Shown here piece after piece: positions 7,794 to 16,266 of a stretch of DNA of 64,000 bases; position 1 is the first letter of the stretch; the number at the start of each line of letters is the position of its first letter. The stretch spans positions 868,001 to 932,000 of the forward strand of contig NZ_CP088018.1 in assembly GCF_021049265.1 (NCBI RefSeq), in the 5' to 3' direction. A model generated the notes under the pieces. It was not told the origin of the DNA. It was given only the letters and a program-made list of their open reading frames with translations, and searched no databases. This stretch comes from Ruania suaedae. GTDB taxonomy: Bacteria; Actinomycetota; Actinomycetes; Actinomycetales; Beutenbergiaceae. Position numbers and translations under genes: made by a program.

Positions 7794-8717
7794 GTGTCCC
7801 GCACCGCTGCACGCCACCGTGCCCTCATCAACACCGATGCCAAGAACGAGGCGGACGATCAGTTCGCGATCGTGCACGCCCTGCTCTCGCCCACCATCGA
7901 CATCCGCGGCCTGATCGCCGCGCACTTCGGTACCCGTCGCTCGCAGCAGAGCATGCTGGACTCCCGGGCGGAGATCGACCTCCTGCTGGAGATGCTCGGA
8001 CGTGAGGCGCCCGTGACCAATGGTGCGCCGCACGCGATCGGTGAGCCGGGTACACGCGTCGATCAGGCACAGCCCGTGGACTCCGAGGGGGCCCGGATGA
8101 TCATCGAGGAGGCCCACCGCGGCGGTGACGGCGAGGGCACACTGTACGTGGCCTTCCTCGGACCGCTGACCGACATGGCGAGTGCCTTGCTCCTCGATCC
8201 GAGCATCCAGGACACCGACACGGTGGTGATCTGGATCGGCGGCCACCACTACTACGACCCCATCTACCCCGTACGGCCCAAGGTCGAGTTCAACCTCGCC
8301 AACGACATCGCGGCGGCGAACGTCGTCATGGCCTCCCGGCTGCCGGTATGGCAGGTTCCCAGCTCCGTCTACACCCAGGTCTCGGTCGGCTATGCCGAGC
8401 TGGAGGCCCGCGTCGCACCCCACGGCAGGCTCGGCCGCTACCTGGTCGACCAGCTCCACGCCTGGAACGAGCGATACCACGACGGTCCGATCGAGCACCG
8501 CTCCCTCGGGGACTCCCCGGCGGTCGGATTGATCATGAACCCGCAGAGCGCCCACTTCTCCACCCGGCCCGCGCCCGTCTTCGCCGCGGACGGCACGACC
8601 TCCCCGGTGGGCGAGGGCACGCGTGAGGTGCTGGTCGCGGAGTCCTACGACACCCGGTGGCTGCTCGAGGACATGTTCCACAAGCTCGCGGCGCACGGCC
8701 GCGGCGCCGCACGGTAG
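7794..8717 (+). CDS. Nucleoside hydrolase-like protein
   Basis: 307 aa. The N-terminal strand carries NTDAKNEADDQFAIVHALLS, an altered form of the DxDxxxDD calcium/ribose motif of inosine-uridine nucleoside hydrolases. The first Asp of the usual DTD is Asn and extra residues lie before DD. Later elements (LYVAFLGPLTDMASALL, VVIWIGGHHYYDP, EFNLANDIAAANVV) follow the family fold. GTG 7794 is chosen because AAGGAG lies just upstream. A TATACAG-like -10 lies around 7758. Divergence from pncA suggests release of nicotinamide or a base from nucleosides; the substrate is not determined. Confidence 0.8.
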   Translation: MSRTAARHRALINTDAKNEADDQFAIVHALLSPTIDIRGLIAAHFGTRRSQQSMLDSRAEIDLLLEMLGREAPVTNGAPHAIGEPGTRVDQAQPVDSEGARMIIEEAHRGGDGEGTLYVAFLGPLTDMASALLLDPSIQDTDTVVIWIGGHHYYDPIYPVRPKVEFNLANDIAAANVVMASRLPVWQVPSSVYTQVSVGYAELEARVAPHGRLGRYLVDQLHAWNERYHDGPIEHRSLGDSPAVGLIMNPQSAHFSTRPAPVFAADGTTSPVGEGTREVLVAESYDTRWLLEDMFHKLAAHGRGAAR

Positions 8718-8743
8718 ACACAGCACCCGGGCGATCCACGCGC

Positions 8744-8768
8744 GATCGACGCAGTCTGCCCGTCGATC
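8744..8768 (+). terminator. Hairpin after nucleoside hydrolase gene
   Basis: GATCGACG (8744-8751) pairs perfectly with CGTCGATC (8761-8768) across a 9-nt loop and is followed by an A/T-richer stretch. It lies 27 nt after the stop codon at 8717. Confidence 0.6.
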
Positions 8769-8776
8769 AAGAATCT

Positions 8777-8828
8777 TTGCGGTCATGAATGCTCATTCGC
8801 AAGTGCCGGTTTCTGTTGCGATAGCAAC
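8777..8828. promoter_or_regulatory. TTGCG/CGCAA repeats upstream of sugar importer
   Basis: TTGCG (8777-8781) faces CGCAA (8798-8802) around an inner inverted repeat GAATG-CT-CATTC (8787-8798). A further inverted repeat, GTTGC-GATA-GCAAC, lies at 8815-8828. This A/T-richer 100-bp block, upstream of the importer promoter at 8903-8931, has the look of operator DNA for a LacI-type regulator, but none is encoded next to it. The rest of 8718-9066 shows no gene. Confidence 0.35.
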
Positions 8829-8902
8829 GTTTATGGCTCAACAGGCCGCTGGACACCCTGCGCGGAGTGCGCAGTATGAGGGGTCAATATTGCGTGTTTC
8901 GC

Positions 8903-8931
8903 TAGACATAGGCCACGCGCCGCCCTACAGT
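8903..8931 (+). promoter_or_regulatory. Sigma70-type promoter of sugar ABC importer
   Basis: TAGACA (8903-8908) and TACAGT (8926-8931) are separated by exactly 17 bp. This gives a leader of about 130 nt before the binding-protein gene at 9067. Confidence 0.6.
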
Positions 8932-9066
8932 GGCGGCACGACGCATCGCTCAACGACGAGGGCCTTGCGACCGGGCGGCAGATCGACGTCGCGCGGCCGG
9001 GGGAGTCTCGGCGGACAGCCGATGACGGTCCGCACCTGTCCCCCATGCGCACAACCAGGGAGTGTC

Positions 9067-10620
9067 ATGTTTCGACGCAGGATCACCGCGACGGTCGCCG
9101 GAGCCGTCGCGCTAGGACTGTTCGCCACGGCGTGCAGCGGTCCGGAGGAATCGACCGGTGGTGACGGCGACGGCGAGGCCGGCGCGTTCACCTACCGGAT
9201 GCCCGGTCGCTTCGCCGACTGGCTCAACGACCTGAACCAGTTCCCCGTGCTCCAGGAGGAAGCGGGCGTGGAGGTCGAGCTGGTCGACGGGGGTGGCTCG
9301 GAGAACTACTACCAGCAGATCGACCTCGACCTCACCAGCGAGGGCCTCGGTGACGCGGCCATCGTCAACCTCGCGCAGATGCAGGTCTACGGTCCCCAGG
9401 GCGCACTGGTCGACCTCGCGCCGCTGCTGGAGGAGCAGGCGCCGAACGTCGCCGCCTACCTCGCCGAGAACGAGGAGTTCCGTCAGCTCGTCACCAATGA
9501 GGACGGGCAGATCTTCGGCCTCATCGCCGAACGTCCGAGCATCGGGACGCTGCCCTTCTACCGTGCCGACATGTTCGCCGAGGCCGGCATCGACGAGCCC
9601 CCGAACACCGTCGAGGAGTTCGCCGACGCGCTGCGTGCGCTGAAGGAGACCTATGGCGAGGACTCGAACTACTACCCGATGACCGGCCGGGACTTCTTCA
9701 TCAACATGTTCTACGCCTTCGAGGCGGGCTTCTCGATCGACGACCAGGGCACGCTGCACGGGGCCTACGACGAGTCCACCGGGCTCTCGTTCGACCTCCA
9801 CGCCCCCCGCTTCGAGGAGATGATCGCCTGGTACAAGGACCTCTACGACGAGGGCCTGATCGACCCCATCTGGGTGCAGGGCAGTGCGAGCGAGGAGGAC
9901 TGGCAGGCTCAGCTCCTCAACGGGCAGGCGTCGGTCTCGCGCGACTTCTTCACCCGGCCGTCCTGGTTCATGCAGAACGGTGGCCCGGAGAACGACCCGG
10001 ACTTCCAGATGGATGTGCTCCCGGCCTTCGAGACCCCCGACGGCGAGCAGCTCACCATGACCTCCAACGCCCTCTTCGACTCCTCCCGGGTCTTCGCCAT
10101 CGATGCGCGGTCGGAGAACGTCGAGGAGGTGCTCGGCTTCCTCGATTACCTCTACAGCGACGAGGGCCAGCGCCTGCTGCACTACGGCGTCGAGGGGGAG
10201 TCCTACGAGATGGCCGACGGCGAACCGCAGTACCTCGTCGAGTTCGAGGACGTCGCCGCCTCCCCGGTGGGCACGCCCGTCTGGGCCTTCCACCAGGACC
10301 GCCTCACGTTCCCGGCACCGGTCGACAACGCCGCGTACTACGACTTCCTCGACGACTTCACCAGCTCCTTCGCCCAGGAGCACTTCTCCGAGAACGCCGA
10401 GCCGCACCCGGTCATCAAGTACTCCCCGGACCAGCTCGAGGAGCGGCTCGAGCTCAAGGCCTCGATGCAGCCGGCGATGGTGGCAGGGCTGACGGCCTTC
10501 GTCACCGGAGACCGCCCGCTGTCGGAGTGGTCGGCCTTCGTGACCGAGATGGATGAGATCGGCCGCGAGCGGATGGCCGAGATCGACCAGGAGGCCTACG
10601 ACGCCATGCAGAACCTCTGA
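9067..10620 (+). CDS. ABC importer sugar-binding lipoprotein (CUT1, LplA-like)
   Basis: 517 aa. A lipoprotein signal (RRR, hydrophobic core, lipobox ATAC with Cys23) is followed by a Gly/Asp-rich tether and an extracellular solute-binding domain. Its large size is typical of oligosaccharide binders paired with LplB/YtcP permeases. AGGGAG precedes ATG 9067. It heads the unit SBP-permease-permease-DUF624 and is separated from the permeases by a strong hairpin that may raise its relative dose. No ATPase is encoded here, so a shared MsmK/UgpC-type ATPase elsewhere probably energises it. The sugar is unknown. Confidence 0.9.
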   Translation: MFRRRITATVAGAVALGLFATACSGPEESTGGDGDGEAGAFTYRMPGRFADWLNDLNQFPVLQEEAGVEVELVDGGGSENYYQQIDLDLTSEGLGDAAIVNLAQMQVYGPQGALVDLAPLLEEQAPNVAAYLAENEEFRQLVTNEDGQIFGLIAERPSIGTLPFYRADMFAEAGIDEPPNTVEEFADALRALKETYGEDSNYYPMTGRDFFINMFYAFEAGFSIDDQGTLHGAYDESTGLSFDLHAPRFEEMIAWYKDLYDEGLIDPIWVQGSASEEDWQAQLLNGQASVSRDFFTRPSWFMQNGGPENDPDFQMDVLPAFETPDGEQLTMTSNALFDSSRVFAIDARSENVEEVLGFLDYLYSDEGQRLLHYGVEGESYEMADGEPQYLVEFEDVAASPVGTPVWAFHQDRLTFPAPVDNAAYYDFLDDFTSSFAQEHFSENAEPHPVIKYSPDQLEERLELKASMQPAMVAGLTAFVTGDRPLSEWSAFVTEMDEIGRERMAEIDQEAYDAMQNL

Positions 10621-10635
10621 GTCCACTGAAGTCGA

Positions 10636-10667
10636 GGGCCCCGGCCGGCCACCGCCGGCCGGGGCCC
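10636..10667 (+). terminator. Attenuator-like hairpin between binding protein and permease genes
   Basis: GGGCCCCGGCCGGC (10636-10649) pairs perfectly over 14 bp with 10654-10667 around a CACC loop. There is no T-tract, and the next gene's ribosome-binding site begins 6 nt later. It probably stabilises the upstream message or causes partial termination, giving excess binding protein over permease. Confidence 0.65.
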
Positions 10668-10687
10668 CATCCGAGGAAGGGGCGTTC

Positions 10688-11674
10688 GTGGCCACGATCA
10701 CCAGCCAGCCGCAGCAGACGCGGGCCGCCGGGCCGCCGTCGCGGCGGCCGACCTCGCGCGGAGCGCGCATCCGTCGCCAGTTCCACCGCAACTGGCTGCT
10801 CTACGTGATGCTCATCCCGGGCATCGTGCACCTGGCGATCTTCAAGATCGGCCCCATCGGTGCCCTGGTCATCGCCTTCCAGGACTACAGCACCTTCCTC
10901 GGCATCACCGGCAGCGAGTGGGTGGGACTGGACAACTTCGCCCGCTTCCTCAGCGACCCGTTGCTGTTCCGATTGCTGCGCAACACCGTGGTGCTGGCGA
11001 TCGCCTCGCTGGCGGTCGGCTTCCCGGTGCCGATCCTGTTCGCGCTCTTCCTCAACGAGGTCCGCAACCAGGTGATGCGACGCAGCATCCAGACGGCCTC
11101 GTTCCTGCCCTACTTCATCTCGACCGCCGTCATCGTCTCGATCATGTTCACGATGCTGAACCCGCGCACGGGTCTGGTGAACACGATCATCGAGGCGCTC
11201 GGCGGGGACGCGATCTTCTTCTTCGCCGAGTCCGAGTGGTTCCGGCCGCTGTACGTGTTCATGAACACGTGGCAGGGCTTCGGGTACTCGACGGTGATCT
11301 ACCTCGCGGCCATGGCCGCGATCGACCCCACGCTCTACGAGGCCGCGCACATCGACGGCGCCAACCGGTGGCGCCGGATGTGGCACGTCACGCTGCCCTC
11401 CATCGCGCCGATGATCATCGTGATGCTGATCCTCAACATCGGGCAGATCCTCGCGGTCGACATGGACCGGATCCTGCTGATGTACCGGCCGGCGACCTAT
11501 GAGACGGCGGACGTGATCCAGACCTATGTCTATCGCCTGGCCTTCTCGCCCGAAGGCTTCCCGAACTACAGCTACGGCGCCGCCGTCGGGCTCGTCCAGG
11601 GCGTGCTCGCCCTCGTGCTCATCGTGCTCGCCAACCGCGCCGCGAAGAAGTTCTCCGACTCGAGGGTGTTCTGA
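10688..11674 (+). CDS. ABC sugar importer permease (LplB-like)
   Basis: 328 aa. A basic cytoplasmic N-terminus leads to six membrane segments, starting LLYVMLIPGIVHLAIF. The EAA loop that contacts the ATPase is EAAHIDGANRWRRMWHVTLPSI (about residues 220-240). GTG 10688 is chosen because GAGGAAGG lies 7 nt upstream. It overlaps the next permease gene by 1 nt (TGATG). Membership of the MalF/LplB class of CUT1 permeases is clear; the substrate is not. Confidence 0.92.
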   Translation: MATITSQPQQTRAAGPPSRRPTSRGARIRRQFHRNWLLYVMLIPGIVHLAIFKIGPIGALVIAFQDYSTFLGITGSEWVGLDNFARFLSDPLLFRLLRNTVVLAIASLAVGFPVPILFALFLNEVRNQVMRRSIQTASFLPYFISTAVIVSIMFTMLNPRTGLVNTIIEALGGDAIFFFAESEWFRPLYVFMNTWQGFGYSTVIYLAAMAAIDPTLYEAAHIDGANRWRRMWHVTLPSIAPMIIVMLILNIGQILAVDMDRILLMYRPATYETADVIQTYVYRLAFSPEGFPNYSYGAAVGLVQGVLALVLIVLANRAAKKFSDSRVF

Positions 11675-12570
11675 TGGCCCGCCGTTCCTCCTCCACCGCC
11701 GAGAAGTCCCGGGCCTTCGTGGCCGTCAACACCGCGGTGCTGCTGCTGATCGCCGTCGGGTGCCTGTACCCGTTCGTGTACGTGCTGGCCGTCTCGCTCT
11801 CCGACGCCGACGCCGTCAACACGGGCGGGATCTGGCTCTGGCCCGAGGGCTTCAACTTCTACACCTACCAGCACGTGTTCACCACGCCGCGCCTGGGGGT
11901 CCTGCGCGCGCTGATGAACTCGATCCTGTACACCTTCGTCTCCACCGTGGTCTCGGTGGCACTGACGTACCTGACGGGATACGCGCTCTCGCGGCGCAAG
12001 CTGCCCAGCCGGCACGCGATCATGTTCGTCTTCATCGCGACCTGGATCTTCGACGCCGGCATCGTCCCGGCGTACCTGGTCAACGAGCGGCTCGGGTTCG
12101 TCAACAACTGGCTCGTCATGGTGATCCCGCCCGCCGTCAGCACGTTCCTGCTCATCATCACCCGCTCCTTCCTGCAGGCGATTCCGAATGAGCTCGAGGA
12201 GGCGGCCGGTATCGACGGGGCCAACGACTGGCAGATCATGTCGCGGGTGTTCTTCCCGCTCTCCAAGCCCGTGCTGGCCACGATCGGCATCTTCTATGCG
12301 GTGCAGACCTGGAACTCGTTCCTGCTCCCCCTGATCTACCTGCGGGACGAGGCATTGCGGCCGATCCAGCTCGTGCTCTACGAGTTGCTGGTCGCCGACG
12401 ACCCCAGCTCGACCAACTTCGAGCAGATCGTGATCAACGGCGTGGAGCTCGCTCCGGAGAGCATCCGGGCAGCGATCATGGTGCTCGCGATGGTGCCCAT
12501 CGTCGCGATGTATCCCTACGCCCAGCGCTACTTCGCCAAGGGCATGCTGATCGGATCGGTCAAGGGATGA
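11674..12570 (+). CDS. ABC sugar importer permease (YtcP/MalG-like)
   Basis: 298 aa with six membrane segments. The EAA loop is EEAAGIDGANDWQIMSRVFFPLSKP. The C-terminus ends MYPYAQRYFAKGMLIGSVKG, the signature of YtcP-type carbohydrate permeases. It is translationally coupled at both ends: ATG 11674 lies in the stop of the first permease, and its own stop overlaps the DUF624 start by 4 nt. It should form the heterodimeric channel with the product of the preceding gene. Confidence 0.92.
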   Translation: MARRSSSTAEKSRAFVAVNTAVLLLIAVGCLYPFVYVLAVSLSDADAVNTGGIWLWPEGFNFYTYQHVFTTPRLGVLRALMNSILYTFVSTVVSVALTYLTGYALSRRKLPSRHAIMFVFIATWIFDAGIVPAYLVNERLGFVNNWLVMVIPPAVSTFLLIITRSFLQAIPNELEEAAGIDGANDWQIMSRVFFPLSKPVLATIGIFYAVQTWNSFLLPLIYLRDEALRPIQLVLYELLVADDPSSTNFEQIVINGVELAPESIRAAIMVLAMVPIVAMYPYAQRYFAKGMLIGSVKG

Positions 12571-13205
12571 CCTCCCTGCAGGCAGCGCTCGTCCGGTTCC
12601 TCGAGGGCGCCTACCGGATCGTCACGCTGCACCTGCTCTGGCTGGCCGGGGTGCTGCTGGGGGCGGTCGTGCTCGGTGCCGGGCCGGCCACCGCCGCCGC
12701 CTACGCCACCCTGCGAACGCTCCAGCGGGAGCCGGACTTCTCCGCCCGCCGCGCGGCAGTGCGGTTCGCCCATCACTACCGCCGGAGCTTCTGGCGCGCG
12801 AACGCCTACACCTGGGTGGTCGCCGTCGTCGGTGCGGTGCTCCTGGCCTCCCAGCTGCTCGCAGCGCAGCTCCCCGGACCGGCGGGCGCGGTGAGCCGCG
12901 CCGCCTCCATCAGTGGACTGCTGGCATGGGTCATCATGCTCGTCCACCTGCCGGCGGTGACCACCGCTCGCGCTCCGCGTGGGCTCGTCGAGGACCTGCG
13001 GGCGGCCCTGCTCTACGGGATCGCAGCGTTCCCGGTCACGCTGATGCTGCTCGTGGCGGTCGGGGCGATGGTGCTCGCCGTCGCGACCATGCCTGCGCTC
13101 GTGCTCGTCCTCGGCCCGGCCCTGACGGCGGAGGCCAGCATCCGTGGCGAGCGGGTGCTGCGCCGTCGCCGGGCCGTGACGAGCCGCCGGCTCGCCGTCC
13201 GCTGA
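12567..13205 (+). CDS. DUF624 (YesL-like) membrane protein
   Basis: 212 aa with four to five hydrophobic segments (for example TLHLLWLAGVLLGAVVLGAGPATAAAYA and AFPVTLMLLVAVGAMVLAV) and a basic C-terminus. DUF624/YesL proteins regularly accompany CUT1 importers for plant oligosaccharides, as in the Bacillus yes rhamnogalacturonan cluster, but their activity is not established. ATG 12567 overlaps the permease stop by 4 nt, so it is the fourth gene of the importer operon. Its stop lies 35 bp from the convergent pdxA2-like gene. Confidence 0.8.
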   Translation: MTSLQAALVRFLEGAYRIVTLHLLWLAGVLLGAVVLGAGPATAAAYATLRTLQREPDFSARRAAVRFAHHYRRSFWRANAYTWVVAVVGAVLLASQLLAAQLPGPAGAVSRAASISGLLAWVIMLVHLPAVTTARAPRGLVEDLRAALLYGIAAFPVTLMLLVAVGAMVLAVATMPALVLVLGPALTAEASIRGERVLRRRRAVTSRRLAVR

Positions 13206-13212
13206 GGCGCCT

Positions 13213-13227
13213 CACCGCACTCCGGTG
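13213..13227. terminator. Short hairpin between convergent genes
   Basis: CACCG (13213-13217) and CGGTG (13223-13227) enclose a 5-nt loop inside the 35-bp gap between the DUF624 and pdxA2-like stops. The stem is modest. Confidence 0.4.
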
Positions 13228-13240
13228 GGCCCCGTCAACC

Positions 13241-14281
13241 TCAGGCAGAGGCGGCCTCGGCCGCGATCCGCCCCCGGTCGGCGAGCTGAGCGGCCTGGCG
13301 CAACGCCTCGGACATGCTCTCGGTGGTGACCGCGCCGGTGCCGGCGATGTCGAAGGCCGTCCCGTGGTCCACCGAGGTGCGGATGACCGGCAGCCCCACG
13401 GTGATGTTGACGCCGTCGTCGATACCGAGGACCTTGACGGGCCCGTGGCCCTGGTCGTGGTACATCGCCACAATCAGGTCGAAATCGCCGCGGCTGGCGA
13501 GGAAGAACGCCGTGTCGGCGGGGAGGGGACCGTGCACGTCATGGCCTGCTGCGGTCAGCCGCGCCAGGGCCGGTTCGATCTTCTCCGCTTCCTCGCCCCG
13601 GCCGAACAGTCCGTTCTCGCCCGCGTGGGGGTTGATGCCGCAGACACCGATCCGCGGCCGCTCGATCCCCGCGCGCCGCAGGGCATCGATGCCGCGTTCG
13701 ATCGTGCGCTGCACCAGCGGGGGATCGATCATCGCGATGGCGTCGATGAGCCCGATGTGGGTGGTCACGTGGATGACCTTCAGCTTGGGGGTGCTGAGCA
13801 TCATCGAGACCTCGGGCACGCCGGTCAGGTGGGCGAGCAGCTCGGTGTGCCCGGGGTAGGGGTGGCCGGCGGCGTGCAGGGCCGCCTTGTTGATCGGGGC
13901 GGTGGCGATGGCGGCCACCTCGTGCGCGCGCGCATGGTGGGCGGCGCGCTCGATGTAGCGGTACGCGGCCTCGCCTGCCGCAGGGGCGACCTGCCCGAAC
14001 GGCAGATCCGCCTCAAGGGTGCCGACCTGGATCACGGAAATCCGGTGAGGTCCGGGCACGGCATCGGAGGGCTGCTCGATCGGGTCGATCACGGCGTCCA
14101 CGCCCATGATTCGGGCGGCGTGACGCATCCGCTCGACATCCCCGAGGAGCACCGGACGGCAGACCGCGAGCACCGAGGCGTCGATCAGCGCGCGGGCACA
14201 GACCTCGGGCCCGACGCCGGCCGGGTCGCCCATCGTCACCGCGACGATCGGCAGCGTGGAGGTGGCGGGGGTGGTATCCAT
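13241..14281 (-). CDS. pdxA2: PdxA2-type 4-phospho-acid-sugar dehydrogenase
   Basis: 346 aa of the PdxA fold. N-terminal VTMGDPAGVGPEV, metal-binding/substrate elements (TAPINKAALHAAGHPYPGHTELLA; VCGINPHAGENGLFG; YHDQGHGPVKVLG) and the C-terminal DHGTAFDIAGTGAV are all present. PdxA itself oxidises 4-phosphohydroxythreonine. PdxA2 paralogues linked to DUF1537 kinases oxidise 4-phospho-threonate or -erythronate and decarboxylate it to DHAP. The kinase gene lies 16 nt upstream and no other vitamin B6 gene is nearby, so the catabolic role is preferred. AAGGAG upstream supports ATG 14281. Confidence 0.85.
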   Translation of the reverse strand: MDTTPATSTLPIVAVTMGDPAGVGPEVCARALIDASVLAVCRPVLLGDVERMRHAARIMGVDAVIDPIEQPSDAVPGPHRISVIQVGTLEADLPFGQVAPAAGEAAYRYIERAAHHARAHEVAAIATAPINKAALHAAGHPYPGHTELLAHLTGVPEVSMMLSTPKLKVIHVTTHIGLIDAIAMIDPPLVQRTIERGIDALRRAGIERPRIGVCGINPHAGENGLFGRGEEAEKIEPALARLTAAGHDVHGPLPADTAFFLASRGDFDLIVAMYHDQGHGPVKVLGIDDGVNITVGLPVIRTSVDHGTAFDIAGTGAVTTESMSEALRQAAQLADRGRIAAEAASA

Positions 14282-14297
14282 GGGACTCCTTCGTCGG

Positions 14298-15428
14298 TCA
14301 GCGCAACGGGCTGGCTGAGGCGGTGGTGAGGACGAGGTCGTGCAGCAGGGCTCGTGCGCCGTAGCTGCCGGGCTTGGTGATGACGTCGCGGCCCGCCGGC
14401 GTGCGCAGATGCGCCAGGGCCTGGCTGGCGGCGCCGGTCGTGCTGAGGTGGTCGATCCCGGCGCGTTCGAGCACCCGCCGGGCCGTGTGCCCGCCGCTGA
14501 GAAGCAGCGTCGTCCGGGCCGGGGCCCGGTCGAGGGTGGCCTCAGCGATCGCCAGCAGCCGGTCCCACGCTGCCTCCAACTCACCAGGCGCGCCGACCTC
14601 GGCCGGCAGGTGCACCACCGCGTGGTCGCCGCGCTCGAGCGCGGCGAGCAGAGCGGCGATCGCGGAGGAGACGTCGGCCGTGGGGCCGGCGGTGAGCACC
14701 ACGGTCTCGCCACCCTCGCGCAGCGCGTCCAGCTGACCCGCCGTGACGGCGTCGTGGGTGCCGAGGACGGCGAAGAGCTGGATGGGATCCGGCACGAGGT
14801 CGTCCGTCGCGGCCTCGGCAGGCTCGCTGCCGGCGAGGACCTCGGCGAGGAACTCGGCCGATCCGGCGGTGATGATGGCCGGATCACTCCGGCAGTACGT
14901 GGCCAGGCCCGCCAGGGCGGTCACCGAGGTGACGTCGGCGGTGATCAGCGCGGGCAGGCCGCGCGCCGACAGCTCGTTCACCCGCGCATGGTCCTCGCCG
15001 ACATGGTGGTGGTCCAGGCCGGCGAACACGGCCCCGAGCGATCGCGGCCGGGCGCCGGGCACGCGCTGCACCCCGCCCTCGGTGATCCGGCCGAGCGCCG
15101 GATGCGCGGCGCACAGCACGACCGGCCGGCCACTGCCGAGCAGCGCCTCGGCATAGTCGCGCACCGGTCCGCGCAGCTGGGAGTCGAGTTTGAGAGCGAG
15201 CCGGGCAGAGCCCGCGCCGGCCATGAGGGTGGAGAGCCGGCGGGTGAGCGTTTCGCCGCGCAGGTGCCGGATGTCGAGATCCCAGACCGCACGCCCTGCC
15301 TCGGCCCCCGGCTCGGTCGCGGCTTCTGCGAGGCGCACGTCCACCAGGACCTGGGCGCGGCGACTCCAGGCCTGCGCCAGCTCCGCGGCCCCGCTGAGGT
15401 CGTCGGACCAGACCTGCGCCCAGCTCAC
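14298..15428 (-). CDS. DUF1537 four-carbon acid-sugar kinase (DtnK/OtnK-like)
   Basis: 376 aa. The N-terminal substrate domain starts VWSDDLSGAAELAQAW, matching the family 'aDDlTGAae' motif, with LALKLDSQLRGPVRDY following. The C-terminal nucleotide domain has LLLSGGHTARRVLERAGI and ITKPGSYGA, close to the usual 'sGGeTa' and 'KpGgfG' motifs. Members phosphorylate D-threonate, L-threonate or D-erythronate with ATP. GTG 15428 overlaps the DeoR stop by 4 nt (GTGA), so deoR-kinase-pdxA2 form one minus-strand operon. Which acid sugar is used is not visible. Confidence 0.85.
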   Translation of the reverse strand: MSWAQVWSDDLSGAAELAQAWSRRAQVLVDVRLAEAATEPGAEAGRAVWDLDIRHLRGETLTRRLSTLMAGAGSARLALKLDSQLRGPVRDYAEALLGSGRPVVLCAAHPALGRITEGGVQRVPGARPRSLGAVFAGLDHHHVGEDHARVNELSARGLPALITADVTSVTALAGLATYCRSDPAIITAGSAEFLAEVLAGSEPAEAATDDLVPDPIQLFAVLGTHDAVTAGQLDALREGGETVVLTAGPTADVSSAIAALLAALERGDHAVVHLPAEVGAPGELEAAWDRLLAIAEATLDRAPARTTLLLSGGHTARRVLERAGIDHLSTTGAASQALAHLRTPAGRDVITKPGSYGARALLHDLVLTTASASPLR

Positions 15429-16201
15429 GCGGGCCGGTCCACGACGACGGCCTCGCGCCCGCCGGAGCGGAACTGCGCGATGAAGTCGGGATCGGCGCCG
15501 TCGTCGGTGACGAGGGTCCAGGGCTTGTCGATACGCGCCCAGCTGTCGAAGGGGGCGCGGCCGAGCTTCGAGGAGTGGGCCAGCACGTAGACCGCACGCG
15601 AGCGGCGGGCCATCAGTTCCTTGAGGCGGGTCTGGTCGAGCTCGGCCTCGCAGATCGACCCGTCCGAGGCCACGCCATCGGTGCCGAGGAACAGTCGGTC
15701 GAAGGTGAGCCGCTCCAGATTCATCTCGGTCAGCGGGCCCACGAAGGCCGCCGAGAGCTCGCGCAGCCGTCCGCCCAGGCTGGTGAGGGAGATCTCGGGC
15801 CGCGAGCGCAGCAGGTTGACCACCGGCACGCTGGCCGTGGTCACCGCCAGACCCTCGACGGCGGGGATCCGCCGTGCCAGCAGCGCCACGGTCGAGCCGG
15901 CATCGAGCAGCAGGGACTCGCCGTCACCGATCTGCTCGGCGGCCCACCGGGCGATCACGGACTTGGCGTCGAAGCCTTCCTGCTCGCGCTGGAGGAGCGA
16001 GGTCTCGGTGTGCTCGCCCGGAGCAATGGCGCCGCCGTAGGTCCGCGCGAGCTGGCCGGTCCGGCTGAGCAGCGCGAGGTCGCGGCGGATCGTCGATGCG
16101 GTGACATTGAAGCGGGCGGCCAGATCCTCGACGCTGGCCAGGCCCATCTCGGATGCCCGCGCGACGATCTCCTCGCGCCGCCGCTCCGTCTTCCCTGCCA
16201 T
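15425..16201 (-). CDS. DeoR-family transcriptional repressor
   Basis: 258 aa. An N-terminal DeoR helix-turn-helix (ERRREEIVARASEMGLASVEDLAARF then TASTIRRDLALLSRTGQLARTYGG) is followed by the sugar-phosphate sensor domain, with LLLDAGSTVALLARR, VTTASVPVVNLL, LFLGTDGVASDGSICEAEL and LAHSSKLGRAPF. ATG 16201 is chosen because AAGGGG sits 7 nt upstream; GTG 16214-16216 lacks spacing. It heads the operon with the acid-sugar kinase and PdxA2 and is divergent from the sialidase-like gene. The 22-bp palindrome at 16239-16260 is its likely operator, so both directions are probably repressed until a phosphorylated sugar binds. Confidence 0.9.
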   Translation of the reverse strand: MAGKTERRREEIVARASEMGLASVEDLAARFNVTASTIRRDLALLSRTGQLARTYGGAIAPGEHTETSLLQREQEGFDAKSVIARWAAEQIGDGESLLLDAGSTVALLARRIPAVEGLAVTTASVPVVNLLRSRPEISLTSLGGRLRELSAAFVGPLTEMNLERLTFDRLFLGTDGVASDGSICEAELDQTRLKELMARRSRAVYVLAHSSKLGRAPFDSWARIDKPWTLVTDDGADPDFIAQFRSGGREAVVVDRPA

Positions 16202-16231
16202 GGTCTGCCCCTTCACTCCGTCTCGGCCTCC

Positions 16232-16266
16232 ATCATACGCACAGAATGCGCATTCTGTGCTACTTT
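16232..16266. promoter_or_regulatory. Divergent promoters sharing a 22-bp perfect palindromic operator
   Basis: The palindrome at 16239-16260 has the half-site GCACAGAATGC followed by its exact reverse complement. It is flanked by a minus-strand -10 TATGAT (complement of 16232-16237) and a plus-strand -10 TACTTT (16261-16266), so it covers the -35 regions of both promoters. Downstream, CGCGCG-TTT-CGCGCG (16270-16284) can form a small stem in the plus-strand leader. Positioning between two -10 elements is seen directly; control by the adjacent DeoR protein is inferred. Confidence 0.75.

Noticed and set aside
13241-14281. PdxA role in vitamin B6 synthesis
   Set aside because: The gene is in an operon with a DeoR regulator and a DUF1537 kinase and has no pdxJ or serC neighbour, so the catabolic PdxA2 role fits better.
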